Source: Duganella sp. CF458 (lineage in GTDB: Bacteria > Pseudomonadota > Gammaproteobacteria > Burkholderiales > Burkholderiaceae_D). Taken from it: a stretch of DNA of 64,000 bases. A program made the translations under genes and the position numbers. Below the pieces are notes generated by a model that was not told where the DNA came from, made no database searches, and worked only from the letters and a program-made list of their open reading frames with translations. Position 1 is the first letter of the stretch; the number at the start of each line of letters is the position of its first letter. Where the stretch lies: assembly GCF_900113115.1 (NCBI RefSeq), contig NZ_FOOF01000023.1, positions 25,328 to 89,327 on the forward strand. The letters run 5' to 3'. Below are positions 25,221 through 34,336 of this stretch, in pieces.

Positions 25221-26894
25221 ATGCGCCCCCGCCTCTACCGACGAGCATTCCTGCGCCTGGCCGCCATTGCATGGCTTGCCGGTGCCTGCAGCCACGCCTT
25301 GGCCGATGAGCGTCGCGTGCTGGTGCTGTACTCGCTCGGCGCCGATTCCTCGTCGGCCTGGCAAAGGCTGGTGCACAAGGGCATGTACGACGAACTCGAA
25401 CGCAGCAGCCAAGGCGCGACGCCGGCCATCTTCGAAGAGCGCTTCGACGCCAACCGCGTCGGCGAAGACAAGTCGCAGGAGGGCATGGCACCCTACCTCG
25501 CCACCAAGTACGCCGACGTCAAATTCGACGCCATCGTGACGGAGAACTTCGTCGCGGCGCGCTTCCTGTCCAGCCATCCCGAACTGTTTGCCGGCGTGCC
25601 GCGCCACTACGTCAATCATGGACGCGACCAATGGCTGCCGCGCGACGGCATGGGTTACGAAGTCAGCTCCGATTTTGAACGTGCGATCGGCGTGATTCCG
25701 CTGGTGGCGCCAAATGTGCGGCATATCGCCATCGTCGGCGACAAGACTTCGCGCGGACAGCTCTGGCTGGAGCGCATCCGCAGCGTCACGCCACGCTTCC
25801 CCAAGATCCGCTTTGAGTTCTGGGACGATGGCAATGTGGACGATCTACGCCAGCGTGCCGCGCGCCTGGACCGCAGCAGCGCGATCTTCATGCTGGCATC
25901 GCTGCGCGGCGAAGGCAACGCGCGCATCCAGCCGCGCGAACTGGCGCTGCAGATTTCGGCCGCGACCAAGGCGCCGCTGTTCACCCATTCCGAATCGCTG
26001 GTGATGCCCGGTGTCGCGGGTGGCTACGTCGTCAGCGGCGAGGCGGTGGGCCGCATGATGGCGCGCCTGCTGCTTGGCCAGCCGGCCATGACCAGCCAGG
26101 TGCAGGGCTATTATTTCGATTACCCGACGGCACGCCAGGCCGGCTTGCGCAATATCCCGCCGGACGCGGTGATCCTGAACCGACCGCACAACGTGTGGGA
26201 GTTGTACCGCTGGCAGATCATTACCGCGGGCGCACTGATCGTCCTGGAAGGCATGCTGATCACGGCGCTGGTGCTGTCGCTGCGCTCCAGGCGCCGGGCG
26301 ATGTGCGAGCTGGCGTCCGAGCGCAACAGCCTGGAAGACCGCATCCTGCAGCGCACGCTGGAACTGCTGCAGGCCAATCGCAAGCTGGAGCAGCTGGCCA
26401 CCACCGATCCGCTGACCGGCATCGCCAACCGGCGCAAGATGACGGAGCAGATCGCGCAGGAACTGGAACGCGCGCGGCGCTTCCATCATCCTTTATCGCT
26501 GCTGATGATCGATATCGACCACTTCAAGCGCATCAACGATACCTATGGCCACGAAGTGGGCGACCAGGCGATCATCCAGACCGCCACCCTGTTGACGGCG
26601 AACCTGCGCGCGGTGGATATGGTGGCGCGCTTCGGCGGCGAGGAATTCGTGCTGCTGATGCCGGAGACGCATATCGCGGTGGCCGTGCATGCGGCAGAGC
26701 GCCTGCGCGAACAGGCGGCTGGCATGCGGGTGCGCACAGAGTGCGGGGTTGAGGTGCAGCTGACGATCAGTGTCGGCGTGGCGGCGTCCGACCGGCATGG
26801 CGCACCGGATACGCCCTCCTCCTTGCTGGTACGCTCCGACAAGGCGCTATACCGTGCAAAGAAGGAAGGACGCAACCGCGTCGTGCAGTTCTGA
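25221..26894 (+). CDS. Membrane diguanylate cyclase with periplasmic ABC-substrate-binding-like sensor
   Basis: A 557-residue protein: signal/anchor (about residues 5-28), a periplasmic domain resembling PF04392-type substrate-binding sensors (RVLVLYSLGADSSSAW to about 320), a transmembrane helix (about 334-356), a coiled linker, and a GGDEF domain with TTDPLTGIANRRKM and the active motif GGEEF at residues 472-476, so it should make cyclic di-GMP. An allosteric I-site RxxD is not obvious. The upstream ORF extension is discarded because the ATG at 25221 begins a good signal peptide. Possibly co-transcribed with the hybrid kinase; ends one base before the convergent maiA. Confidence 0.9.
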   Translation: MRPRLYRRAFLRLAAIAWLAGACSHALADERRVLVLYSLGADSSSAWQRLVHKGMYDELERSSQGATPAIFEERFDANRVGEDKSQEGMAPYLATKYADVKFDAIVTENFVAARFLSSHPELFAGVPRHYVNHGRDQWLPRDGMGYEVSSDFERAIGVIPLVAPNVRHIAIVGDKTSRGQLWLERIRSVTPRFPKIRFEFWDDGNVDDLRQRAARLDRSSAIFMLASLRGEGNARIQPRELALQISAATKAPLFTHSESLVMPGVAGGYVVSGEAVGRMMARLLLGQPAMTSQVQGYYFDYPTARQAGLRNIPPDAVILNRPHNVWELYRWQIITAGALIVLEGMLITALVLSLRSRRRAMCELASERNSLEDRILQRTLELLQANRKLEQLATTDPLTGIANRRKMTEQIAQELERARRFHHPLSLLMIDIDHFKRINDTYGHEVGDQAIIQTATLLTANLRAVDMVARFGGEEFVLLMPETHIAVAVHAAERLREQAAGMRVRTECGVEVQLTISVGVAASDRHGAPDTPSSLLVRSDKALYRAKKEGRNRVVQF

Positions 26895-27539
26895 TTACTC
26901 GGCGTCGGGCTGCGTGGACGGATGCGCGGCCTTGAACGCCGGCAAGTCGGCGCAATTGGCCGCAATGCGCGCCACATGCGGATACGGCGCCAGGTCAATA
27001 TTGAAACGCTGCGCGTTGTACACCTGCGGCACCAGGCAGCAATCGGCGATGGTCGGCGTGTCGCCGTAGCAGAAACGGCCCGTGTCGCCGTCGCGCTCGA
27101 GGTGAGCCTCGAGCGCCATCATGCCTTCGCCCATCCAGTGGTAGTACCAAAGCATTTTCTGCTCTTCGCTCAGGCCCATCGGACCCTTGATGTGCTTGAG
27201 CACGCGCAGGTTCATCAGCGGATGGGTATCGCAGGCGACGGTCTGCGCCAGCGCGCGCACGCGGGCGCGTCCCACGGCATCCTGCGGCAGCAGCGGCACC
27301 ATCGGGTGCACCTCTTCCAGGTATTCCATGATGGCCAGCGACTGCGTCAATACGATGCCGTTATCCTCCAGCGAAGGCACCAGGCCGGCCGGATTCACCT
27401 CGCGATAAGCCGGCGCCAACTGCTCGCCGCCATCGCGCAGCAAATGCACCGGTACCGCTTCATACGCCAGGCCTTTCAGGTTCAGCGCGATGCGGACGCG
27501 ATAGGCGGCCGAGCTGCGGAAATAGGTATAGAGCTTCAT
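26895..27539 (-). CDS. maiA: Maleylacetoacetate isomerase (zeta-class GST)
   Basis: Isomerises maleylacetoacetate to fumarylacetoacetate with glutathione, late in tyrosine/homogentisate (or gentisate) breakdown. The 214-residue sequence starts MKLYTYFRSSAAYRVRIALNLKG; the usual zeta-class SSCSxR glutathione motif reads SSAAYR, lacking the Cys, as in many bacterial enzymes. NPAGLVPSLEDNG and the QSLAIMEYLEE GST motifs follow. Its ATGA overlaps the fumarylacetoacetase stop. Confidence 0.93.
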   Translation of the reverse strand: MKLYTYFRSSAAYRVRIALNLKGLAYEAVPVHLLRDGGEQLAPAYREVNPAGLVPSLEDNGIVLTQSLAIMEYLEEVHPMVPLLPQDAVGRARVRALAQTVACDTHPLMNLRVLKHIKGPMGLSEEQKMLWYYHWMGEGMMALEAHLERDGDTGRFCYGDTPTIADCCLVPQVYNAQRFNIDLAPYPHVARIAANCADLPAFKAAHPSTQPDAE

Positions 27540-28558
27540 TCACGTTCCCCGTAATTGAGCACGGTCTGGTCGATGGCGCCGAAGATGGTCTTGCCCTGCG
27601 CGTCATGCATCTCGATGCGCACGGTATCGCCGAACTGCAGGAAGCCGGTCTGCGGCTTGCCCTCTTCGATGGTCTCGTACATGCGCACTTCGGCCAGGCA
27701 GCAGTAGCCCACGCCGCCGTTGGCGATGCTGGAGCCGTTCAGGCTGCCCTGCTTGTTCGACACGGTACCGGAGCCGATGATGGTGCCGGCGCACAGTTCG
27801 CGCGTCTTGGCGGCGTGCGCGACGAGCTGGGCGAAGCTGAAGGTCATGTCTTCGCCGGCATTCGGCTTGCCGAACGGCTGGCGGTTGATCTGTACCAGCA
27901 GCGGCAGGTGCAGCTTGTTGTCCTGCCAGGACTTGCCCAGCTCCTCCGGCGTGACGGCCACCGGCGAGAAGGCGCTGGCCGGCTTGGAGTTGAAGAAGCC
28001 GAAGCCCTTCGCCAGTTCGTTCGGGATCAGGTTGCGCAGGGAAACGTCGTTGACCAGCATGACCAGGCGGATTGCCTTGGCCGCATCTTCGTCGCTGGCG
28101 CCCATCTTCACGTCGCCGGTGATGACGGCCACTTCCGCTTCCAGGTCGATACCCCAGGCTTCGTCCAGCGCGAACACCGGGTCGCGTGGGCCGACGAAGC
28201 TGTCGGAACCGCCCTGGTACATCAGCGGGTCGGTGTAGAACGATGCCGGCACTTCCGCATTGCGGGCCTTGCGCACCAGCTCCACGTGATTGATGTAGGC
28301 GGAACCGTCGGCCCACTGGTAAGCGCGCGGCAGCGGCGAGTGGCACAGGCTTTCATCGAAAGGCTGGGCGCCGGAGGCGCTGCCCTGGTTCAGCAAGGCG
28401 TAGATCTGTTTGAGCTGCGGCGCGGCGACGTCCCAGTTGTCCAGCGCATCCTGCATGGTGGCGGCGATGTTGGGTACTGGCTGGCAGGATTTCAGGTCGC
28501 GGCTAACCACGACCAGGCGGCCGTCACGGCTGCCGTCTTTCAGGGAGGCGAGTTTCAT
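27536..28558 (-). CDS. Fumarylacetoacetate hydrolase family protein
   Basis: A 340-residue FAH-fold C-C hydrolase that in this setting should split fumarylacetoacetate (or fumarylpyruvate) to fumarate and acetoacetate (or pyruvate). Metal ligands are visible in DLEAEVAVI (E140, E142) and the LVNDVSLRN Asp, and GSGTVSNKQGSLNGSS matches the family's late loop. AAGGA is 5 nt before the ATG. The gene lies between a VOC protein and maiA on one operon. Homogentisate dioxygenase is not in the window, so the exact aromatic substrate stays open. Confidence 0.9.
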   Translation of the reverse strand: MKLASLKDGSRDGRLVVVSRDLKSCQPVPNIAATMQDALDNWDVAAPQLKQIYALLNQGSASGAQPFDESLCHSPLPRAYQWADGSAYINHVELVRKARNAEVPASFYTDPLMYQGGSDSFVGPRDPVFALDEAWGIDLEAEVAVITGDVKMGASDEDAAKAIRLVMLVNDVSLRNLIPNELAKGFGFFNSKPASAFSPVAVTPEELGKSWQDNKLHLPLLVQINRQPFGKPNAGEDMTFSFAQLVAHAAKTRELCAGTIIGSGTVSNKQGSLNGSSIANGGVGYCCLAEVRMYETIEEGKPQTGFLQFGDTVRIEMHDAQGKTIFGAIDQTVLNYGERE

Positions 28559-28566
28559 GAATTTCC

Positions 28567-29097
28567 TTAGTTCTGCGGTGCGTGCATCCAGGCTGCGTGC
28601 TTCGGCGCTTTTTTCGTTTTAGACCATTCTTCCAGCATTTCCCATTTCACTTCGTCCAGCTTTTGCATCATTTCCGGGGTGCCGATGTTGGCCGCCAGTT
28701 CCAGGCGGTGGCCGTTAGGGTCGAAGAAGTAGATCGACTTGAAGATGGTGTGATTGACGGGGCCCAGCACCTCGATGCCGCCGGCGACCAGGCGCTCCTT
28801 GGCGGCTAACAACTCGTCCATCGAGGCGACTTCCAGCGCCAGGTGCTGCACCCAGGCCGGGGTGTTCTCGTCGCGGCCCATTTCCTTCTGGGTCGGCAGT
28901 TCGAAGAAAGCCAGGATGTTGCCCTGGCCGGCGTCCAGGAAGACGTGCATGTAAGGGTCCGGGGCCTTGGTCGACGGCACTTCATCCTCCGCGATGGCCA
29001 GCACGAAGTTCATGTTCAGGTGCTTGACGTACCACTCGACGGTTTCCTTGGCGTCTTTGCAGCGGTAGGCAACGTGGTGGATTTGCTTGATTTTCAT
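28567..29097 (-). CDS. VOC-superfamily (glyoxalase/dioxygenase) protein
   Basis: A 176-residue metalloprotein of the vicinal oxygen chelate fold. The first βαβββ unit holds the candidate ligand His in IHHVAYRCKD, and the second unit has HLALEV and the Glu of FFDPNGHRLELA. It is the first gene of the operon with fumarylacetoacetase and maiA, 8 nt before the former, so an isomerase or ring-cleavage step in the same catabolic route is likely. AAGGAG precedes the ATG. The substrate cannot be named. Confidence 0.87.
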   Translation of the reverse strand: MKIKQIHHVAYRCKDAKETVEWYVKHLNMNFVLAIAEDEVPSTKAPDPYMHVFLDAGQGNILAFFELPTQKEMGRDENTPAWVQHLALEVASMDELLAAKERLVAGGIEVLGPVNHTIFKSIYFFDPNGHRLELAANIGTPEMMQKLDEVKWEMLEEWSKTKKAPKHAAWMHAPQN

Positions 29098-29127
29098 GGC
29101 AGGGCTCCTTTGTATCCCGCCATTAAA

Positions 29128-29153
29128 CGCTTGTTTCAGCTATCATACAAACG
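29128..29153. promoter_or_regulatory. Inverted-repeat operator candidate for the aromatic-catabolism LysR regulator
   Basis: CGCTTGT (29128-29134) and ACAAACG (29147-29153) form a 6-of-7 inverted repeat with a 12-nt spacer, centred in the 87-nt divergent promoter region between the VOC operon and the LysR gene. Spacing and position suit an LTTR recognition site. Confidence 0.45.
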
Positions 29154-29184
29154 ATATTTTCACGTCTATTTATTAATTTTCCTG

Positions 29185-30054
29185 ATGAGTCCAACCGTTC
29201 GCCAGATGCGCGCCCTGGTCGCTGTCGCCCGCACCGGCAGCTTCACCGCGGCCGCCGACCTGCTGCATGTCACCCAGTCCGCCCTGTCGGGGCAGATCAA
29301 GGAGCTGGAGCAGCTGTTGGGCGTGAAAGTGGTCGAGCGCAATACGCGGCGCGTGCAGCTGTCGGAGGTGGGGCGCGAGCTTTATCCGCTGTTCGACAAG
29401 ATGTTGCAGGACCTGGATGGGGCGATGGCCGATATTGCCAGCCGCAAGGCCCTGAAGAAAGGCATCGTCCGGGTCGCCGCGCCGCAGATGATGGCCTGCA
29501 CCCTGCTGCCGCAGGTGATCGGCGCCTTCCGTTCGACCTATCCGGCCGTGCAGGTGCAGCTGGTCGACTGCCCGGTCGACAATGTGGCGGCGCGCGTGGT
29601 CAGCGGCGAGGTCGATGTCGGCATCGGGCCGGAGCGCGACGTGACAACCGAAGTGGATGCGCAGCTGCTGTTCGAGATGCCTTTCGTCGTGGTCTTCCCT
29701 CCCGGCCACCCGCTGGCGGCGCGGCGCACGGTTGCCTGGGCTGAAGTCAACCGGCATCCCTTCATTGCCTTGCAGGGCCAGTTCACGGAACGGCTGCTGC
29801 GCGACATGACCACGCTGGCACCGTATAACGAAGTGACCTTCATGACGACCGCGCTGGCCATGGTGGCGGAAGGACTCGGGATCACAGCCTGCCTGCCGTA
29901 TGCGGAACCGATGGTGCGCCGCTATGGCCTCGAAATGCGCCCGCTGGTGGAGCCGGAATTGAAGCGCAAATTCTTCATCTACACCAAGACCTCGCGCACC
30001 CCCTCTCCCGCTGCGGAACGCTTCATCAGCATGCTTGGCGAGTATTCCCTATAA
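29185..30054 (+). CDS. LysR-family transcriptional regulator (probable regulator of the VOC-FAH-maiA operon)
   Basis: A 289-residue LTTR with an HTH at residues 1-60 (TVRQMRALVAVARTGSFTAAADLLHVTQSALSGQIKELE) and an effector-binding domain with RVAAPQMMACTLLP and the typical FPPGHPLA segment. The ORF is open far upstream, but the ATG at 29185 is the family start. It is transcribed away from the VOC-FAH-maiA operon with an inverted repeat between, the classical LysR arrangement, so it probably responds to a pathway intermediate. Confidence 0.92.
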   Translation: MSPTVRQMRALVAVARTGSFTAAADLLHVTQSALSGQIKELEQLLGVKVVERNTRRVQLSEVGRELYPLFDKMLQDLDGAMADIASRKALKKGIVRVAAPQMMACTLLPQVIGAFRSTYPAVQVQLVDCPVDNVAARVVSGEVDVGIGPERDVTTEVDAQLLFEMPFVVVFPPGHPLAARRTVAWAEVNRHPFIALQGQFTERLLRDMTTLAPYNEVTFMTTALAMVAEGLGITACLPYAEPMVRRYGLEMRPLVEPELKRKFFIYTKTSRTPSPAAERFISMLGEYSL

Positions 30055-30062
30055 TTTGCCGC

Positions 30063-30644
30063 ATGTCGCACAATACGATTGAAGCCAACCAGGCAATGGA
30101 CAAGTTCGACGGCCACCACCAGGTGTGGCTGTTCGGTTATGGTTCGCTGATTTACAAGGCGGACTTTCCCTTCATCGAGCGCCGGCCGGCGCGCATCTTC
30201 GGCTGGTCGCGCAGGTTCTGGCAAGGTTCGCACGACCACCGCGGAACGCCGGATGCGCCGGGCCGCGTCGCTACGCTGATTCCGGCCGAGGGAGCGGTGT
30301 GCCATGGCATGGCTTACCTTGTGACACCGGAAGAATTCGTGCACCTCGACCACCGCGAGAAAAACGGCTACCTGCGCGTGGCGATCGATATTCATTTTGA
30401 AGCCGGCGGCGTGGAAGAAGGACTGATCTACATTGCCGCCGCCGACAATGCTGCCTGGCTGGGCGAGGCGCCCATTGAAGAGATCGCCCGCCACATCGCT
30501 TCCGCGTCCGGCCCAAGCGGCCCGAACACCGAATACCTGCTGCGCCTGGCCGCGGCCTTGCGCGAGATGGGCCACCACGATGAGCACGTTCACGCGATCG
30601 AAGCCTCTCTGGCGCAGGCGAAACCAAACGCGGACGCTACTTAG
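30063..30644 (+). CDS. Glutathione-specific gamma-glutamylcyclotransferase, ChaC family
   Basis: A 193-residue enzyme predicted to split glutathione into 5-oxoproline and Cys-Gly. The substrate-binding FGYGSLIYK is at residues 24-32, WSRRFWQGSHDHRGTPDAPGR is the conserved ChaC segment, and the catalytic Glu is E99 in LDHREKNGY. It starts 8 nt after the LysR stop and converges on the radical SAM gene with a 4-nt overlap. Confidence 0.92.
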   Translation: MSHNTIEANQAMDKFDGHHQVWLFGYGSLIYKADFPFIERRPARIFGWSRRFWQGSHDHRGTPDAPGRVATLIPAEGAVCHGMAYLVTPEEFVHLDHREKNGYLRVAIDIHFEAGGVEEGLIYIAAADNAAWLGEAPIEEIARHIASASGPSGPNTEYLLRLAAALREMGHHDEHVHAIEASLAQAKPNADAT

Positions 30645-31807
30645 AATAGATCCATCTGCCCTGCCTTGGCTGCGGCGCGTGCGCGGGCGCCGGAGGGCGG
30701 AATGTAGTCGGGGCGCTTGAACTGGGTGCAGTCGAGTGAGCGGAATTTGCTATGGCGGCCGTGGAAGCCGAAGCGCGTGATGCCTTTTTCGATACGCTGT
30801 TGGATCAGGTCGGCCCACACGCCTTCCCCGCGCATGCGTGAGCCGAATTCTGCTTCGTAGTCTTTGCCGCCGCGCATGTCGCGCACCCGGTTCATCACGC
30901 GCGCGGCGCGGTCGGGGAAATGCGCTTCCAGCCATTCCTTGAACAGGGGGCTGACTTCCCACGGCAGGCGCAGCACGACGTAAGTTGCCATCACGGCGCC
31001 GGCATCGCGCGCGGCGGACATGATCTTCTCGATATCGGGCTCGGTGACAAAGGGAATGATCGGCGCGATGCTGACGCCAACCGGAATGCCGGCCTTGGCC
31101 AGCGTTTCGATTGTCCGCAGGCGGCGCGCGGGGGCAGCGGCGCGCGGCTCCAGGGTGCGCGAGATCTTGCTGTCCAGCGTAGTGATGGTGATGGAAGCGG
31201 CGGCCAGGTTGCGCGCAGCCATCGGCGCGAGGATGTCGATATCACGCTCGATCAGGGAGGATTTGGTGATCAGGCCAACCGGGTGGTTGCATTCGGCCAG
31301 CACTTGCAGCACGCGCCGTGTGAGTTGGTATTCTCGCTCGCAGGGCTGGTAGGCGTCGGTATTCACGCCCAGCGCGAGCGACTCCACTGCATACCCCGGC
31401 TTGCACAATTCGGCGCGCAGCAACTCCGGTGCATTTATCTTGGCAAACAGCTTGGTCTCGAAATCCAGCCCCGGCGACAGGCCGAGGTAACTGTGCGATG
31501 GCCGCGCAAAACAATAGATGCAGCCATGTTCGCAGCCGCGATATGGGTTCAGCGAGACATTGAACGGAATATCGGGCGACTGGTTGCGCGTGAGGATGGT
31601 CTTGGCCGTTTCGGCGGTGACGACGGTGCGCGGCGGACGCAGTTCGGCCTCGGCATCGTCGGGATCCGGCTCCCAGCCGTCATCGAACGCCTCGCGCGCC
31701 TGCAGCTCATACCTTCCTTGCATATTTGATACCGCGCCGCGCCCTTTTTTAGCCTTGAGCGATTGCGGCGGCAGCATCACCTGCCCTTCTGGTTCATGGT
31801 CCTGCAT
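30641..31807 (-). CDS. PA0069-family radical SAM protein
   Basis: A 388-residue radical SAM enzyme related to the spore-photoproduct-lyase-like group. The [4Fe-4S] motif CX3CX2C is at C92, C96 and C99 (YRGCEHGCIYCFAR). RNQSPDIPFNVSLNPYRG and the C-terminal FGFHGRHSKFRSLDC are hallmarks of the PA0069 family. Its reaction is unknown. The start at 31807 could be shortened to an internal Met, since the first 20 residues are low-complexity. A near-consensus LexA box lies 18 nt upstream, so it should be part of the SOS regulon. Confidence 0.9.
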   Translation of the reverse strand: MQDHEPEGQVMLPPQSLKAKKGRGAVSNMQGRYELQAREAFDDGWEPDPDDAEAELRPPRTVVTAETAKTILTRNQSPDIPFNVSLNPYRGCEHGCIYCFARPSHSYLGLSPGLDFETKLFAKINAPELLRAELCKPGYAVESLALGVNTDAYQPCEREYQLTRRVLQVLAECNHPVGLITKSSLIERDIDILAPMAARNLAAASITITTLDSKISRTLEPRAAAPARRLRTIETLAKAGIPVGVSIAPIIPFVTEPDIEKIMSAARDAGAVMATYVVLRLPWEVSPLFKEWLEAHFPDRAARVMNRVRDMRGGKDYEAEFGSRMRGEGVWADLIQQRIEKGITRFGFHGRHSKFRSLDCTQFKRPDYIPPSGARARAAAKAGQMDLF

Positions 31808-31824
31808 GGCGCGCCCCGATACAT

Positions 31825-31844
31825 TACTGTATGTTTATACAGTA
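31825..31844. promoter_or_regulatory. LexA (SOS) box upstream of the PA0069-family gene
   Basis: TACTGTATGTTTATACAGTA matches the E. coli consensus TACTGTATATATATACAGTA at 18 of 20 positions and keeps the invariant CTGT-N8-ACAG. It is 18 nt before the radical SAM start codon and 88 nt before the DUF2760 gene, so the radical SAM gene is the likely target. Confidence 0.8.
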
Positions 31845-31931
31845 TTCTAAACGGCCCGCGCCGCGGCTGCAAGCCAAGCTGGTATCATGCGCACTTCTCC
31901 GGGATACCCCCGACATTCAAAGAGCAATAAC

Positions 31932-32492
31932 ATGAGCAAACCGAACAATCTGCCTTCCTTTGGGAGCAGGATTTCCCTCGCCTTTGGCGCCTTTTTCAAA
32001 ACCCTGGGCCATGCGGAATTCGCCGCCCGCGTGCGCGATGACGGCGTGGGCCCGGCGGTGGCTCCGGCTGTCGCACCTGCGCCTGTCCCAGCCGCCGCGC
32101 CCCTGCGCGAAGCCACCCCCGACGCCGCACTGCAACTCCTGTCCCTGTTCCAGCGTGAAGCGCGCCTGATCGACTTCACGCAGGAAAACCTGTCCGGCTA
32201 CTCCGATGCCGACATCGGCGCCGCCGCGCGCGTGGTGCATGAAGGCTGCTCCAAGGTGCTGCGTGAGCATTTCACCATCGACGCCATCCGCAGCGAAGCG
32301 GAAGGCAGCCGGGTGACCCTGCCGGAAGGTTTTGACGCCTCCGCCGTGCGCCTGACCGGCAACGTGGTCGGCAAGGCGCCATTTACCGGCACCCTGAGCC
32401 ACCGCGGCTGGCGCGCTTCCAGCGTGCGCCTGCCGAAACTGGCGGAGGCGCATGACGCCAAGGTGTTGGCACCGGCCGAGGTGGAACTGTGA
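31932..32492 (+). CDS. DUF2760 domain protein
   Basis: A 186-residue protein. A short N-terminal hydrophobic/amphipathic part (SFGSRISLAFGAFFKTLGHAEF) and a Pro/Ala linker (residues 38-60) lead to the DUF2760 core with AALQLLSLFQREARLIDFTQENLSGYSDADIGAAARVVHEGC and the RGWRASSVRLPKL end. The function is unknown. It overlaps the first Hsp70 gene by GTGA. DUF2760-Hsp70-Hsp70(DUF3731) is a recurring set in proteobacteria. Confidence 0.85.
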   Translation: MSKPNNLPSFGSRISLAFGAFFKTLGHAEFAARVRDDGVGPAVAPAVAPAPVPAAAPLREATPDAALQLLSLFQREARLIDFTQENLSGYSDADIGAAARVVHEGCSKVLREHFTIDAIRSEAEGSRVTLPEGFDASAVRLTGNVVGKAPFTGTLSHRGWRASSVRLPKLAEAHDAKVLAPAEVEL

Positions 32493-34336
32493 GCGATCCG
32501 CGATTTGCCATTGGCATCGACCTCGGCACCACGCATAGCGCGCTGTCGTATGTTGAACTGGCCGGCAGCGATGGCGAGAAAACCCGGCACGGCGTGCTGG
32601 GCGTACCCCAGCTCACCGCACCCGGCACGGTCGAAGAACTGCCGCTGCTGCCAAGTTTCCTCTACCTGCCGCACCCGGACGAACTGGCTGCCGGCGAACT
32701 GGCCCTGCCCTGGGCTGCTGCTGACGGACAACCGGCGGTAAGCGGCGAAATGGCCCGCAGCCGCGGCGCCACCACGCCGATCCGCCTGGTATCGAGCGCC
32801 AAGAGCTGGCTGTGCCACCCTGGCGTGGACCGCCGCGCCGCCATCCTGCCGCATGACGCGCCGGAGGAAGTATCGCGCGTGTCGCCGCTGGAAGCGTCCA
32901 CCCGCTACCTGAAGCACCTGCGCGCGGCATGGGACAACGCCCATCCCGACGCGCCCTTCACGCAGCAGGCGGTCACGGTCACCATCCCCGCCTCGTTCGA
33001 CCCGGCCGCACGCGAACTCACCGCCGAAGCGGCACGCGCTGCCGGCTACGAAAACGTGACCCTGCTGGAGGAGCCGCAATCGGCCCTGTATAGCTGGATC
33101 CAGAACAGCGACGGCCGCTGGCGCAAGGAAGTCAAGCCGGGCGACATCATCCTGGTGGTGGACGTGGGCGGCGGTACCAGCGACTTTTCGCTGATCGCCA
33201 TCCTCGAACGCGATGGCAAGCTGGAGCCGCACCGGGTGGCCGTGGGCGACCATATCCTGCTGGGCGGCGACAATATGGACCTGGCGCTGGCCCACCTGGT
33301 GGCGCGCAAACTGGCCGCCAACAACACCCAGCTCGACGCCTGGCAGATGCGCGCGCTGACCTACGGCTGCCGCGCTGCCAAGGAAAACCTGCTGGCCAAT
33401 GCGCAGGCGGAGACCTGGCCGATCGTGGTGCCAAGCCGCGGCTCGAAGCTGATCGGCGGCTCGATCCGCACCGAACTGACGCGCGCCGAAGTTACGGCCT
33501 TCATTACCGACGGCTTCTTCCCGAAAGTGGAAGCGTCCGCGCGCCCTGCCGTGCGCACCCGCGCCGGCCTGACCCAGCTTGGCCTGCCTTATGCGCAGGA
33601 CGCGGCTGTCACCAGGCACCTGGCAGCCTTCCTGGCGCGCCAGGCTGGTGCAACGGCGGAACTGCAAGGCTTCGCGGCCAATCCGGCCCACACCTTCCTG
33701 CACCCAAGCGCGGTGCTGTTCAACGGCGGCGTATTCAAGTCCGAGCTGCTGGCCAATCGCGTGATGGAAACCCTCAACGACTGGCTGTACATGGAGGGTG
33801 CCGAACCGGCACGCATGCTGGGCGGCGCGGACCTGGACCTTGCGGTCGCGCGCGGCGCGGCGTATTACAGCTACGTGCGGCGCGGCGCCGGCGTGCGTAT
33901 CCGCGGCGGTACGGCGCGTTCCTACTACGTCGCGGTGGAATCGTCGATGCCGGCCATTCCCGGCATGGAGCCGCCGATCCAGGCCCTGTGCGTGGCGCCA
34001 TTCGGCATGGAAGAAGGCAGCGAACTGGAATTGCCCGGCCAGGAGTTCGGCCTGGTGGTCGGCGAGCCAGTGCACTTCCGTTTCTTCGGTTCCTCCGTGC
34101 GCCGCCAGGACCAGATCGGCACCGTACTCGATTTCTGGGGCCCGGACGAACTGATTGAGCTGAACGAAATCCAGGCTACGCTGTCGCCGGAAGGCCGTTC
34201 CGTTGGCGAAGTGGTGCAGGTGCGCCTGCATGCGTATGCCAGCGAGTCCGGCACGCTTGAACTGCTGGCAGTGGCGCTGGACGGCCAACGCTGGAAGGTC
34301 GAGTTCGACGTGCGCGGCGGCGGCGAAAGCCGATGA
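32489..34336 (+). CDS. Divergent Hsp70 family protein (no canonical substrate-binding domain)
   Basis: A 615-residue protein with a full actin-like ATPase core: AIGIDLGTTHSALSY (about residues 7-21), the LLEEPQSALYSW adenosine region and phosphate-2 motif VVDVGGGTSDFSL. The later part (VLFNGGVFKS, then GGTARSYYVAVE) differs from DnaK and has no typical beta-sandwich DLTPLSLG segment, so it is not a standard chaperone. The start is GTG, overlapping DUF2760. It ends with ATGA overlap into the second Hsp70. Probably acts together with that protein. Confidence 0.88.
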   Translation: MSDPRFAIGIDLGTTHSALSYVELAGSDGEKTRHGVLGVPQLTAPGTVEELPLLPSFLYLPHPDELAAGELALPWAAADGQPAVSGEMARSRGATTPIRLVSSAKSWLCHPGVDRRAAILPHDAPEEVSRVSPLEASTRYLKHLRAAWDNAHPDAPFTQQAVTVTIPASFDPAARELTAEAARAAGYENVTLLEEPQSALYSWIQNSDGRWRKEVKPGDIILVVDVGGGTSDFSLIAILERDGKLEPHRVAVGDHILLGGDNMDLALAHLVARKLAANNTQLDAWQMRALTYGCRAAKENLLANAQAETWPIVVPSRGSKLIGGSIRTELTRAEVTAFITDGFFPKVEASARPAVRTRAGLTQLGLPYAQDAAVTRHLAAFLARQAGATAELQGFAANPAHTFLHPSAVLFNGGVFKSELLANRVMETLNDWLYMEGAEPARMLGGADLDLAVARGAAYYSYVRRGAGVRIRGGTARSYYVAVESSMPAIPGMEPPIQALCVAPFGMEEGSELELPGQEFGLVVGEPVHFRFFGSSVRRQDQIGTVLDFWGPDELIELNEIQATLSPEGRSVGEVVQVRLHAYASESGTLELLAVALDGQRWKVEFDVRGGGESR

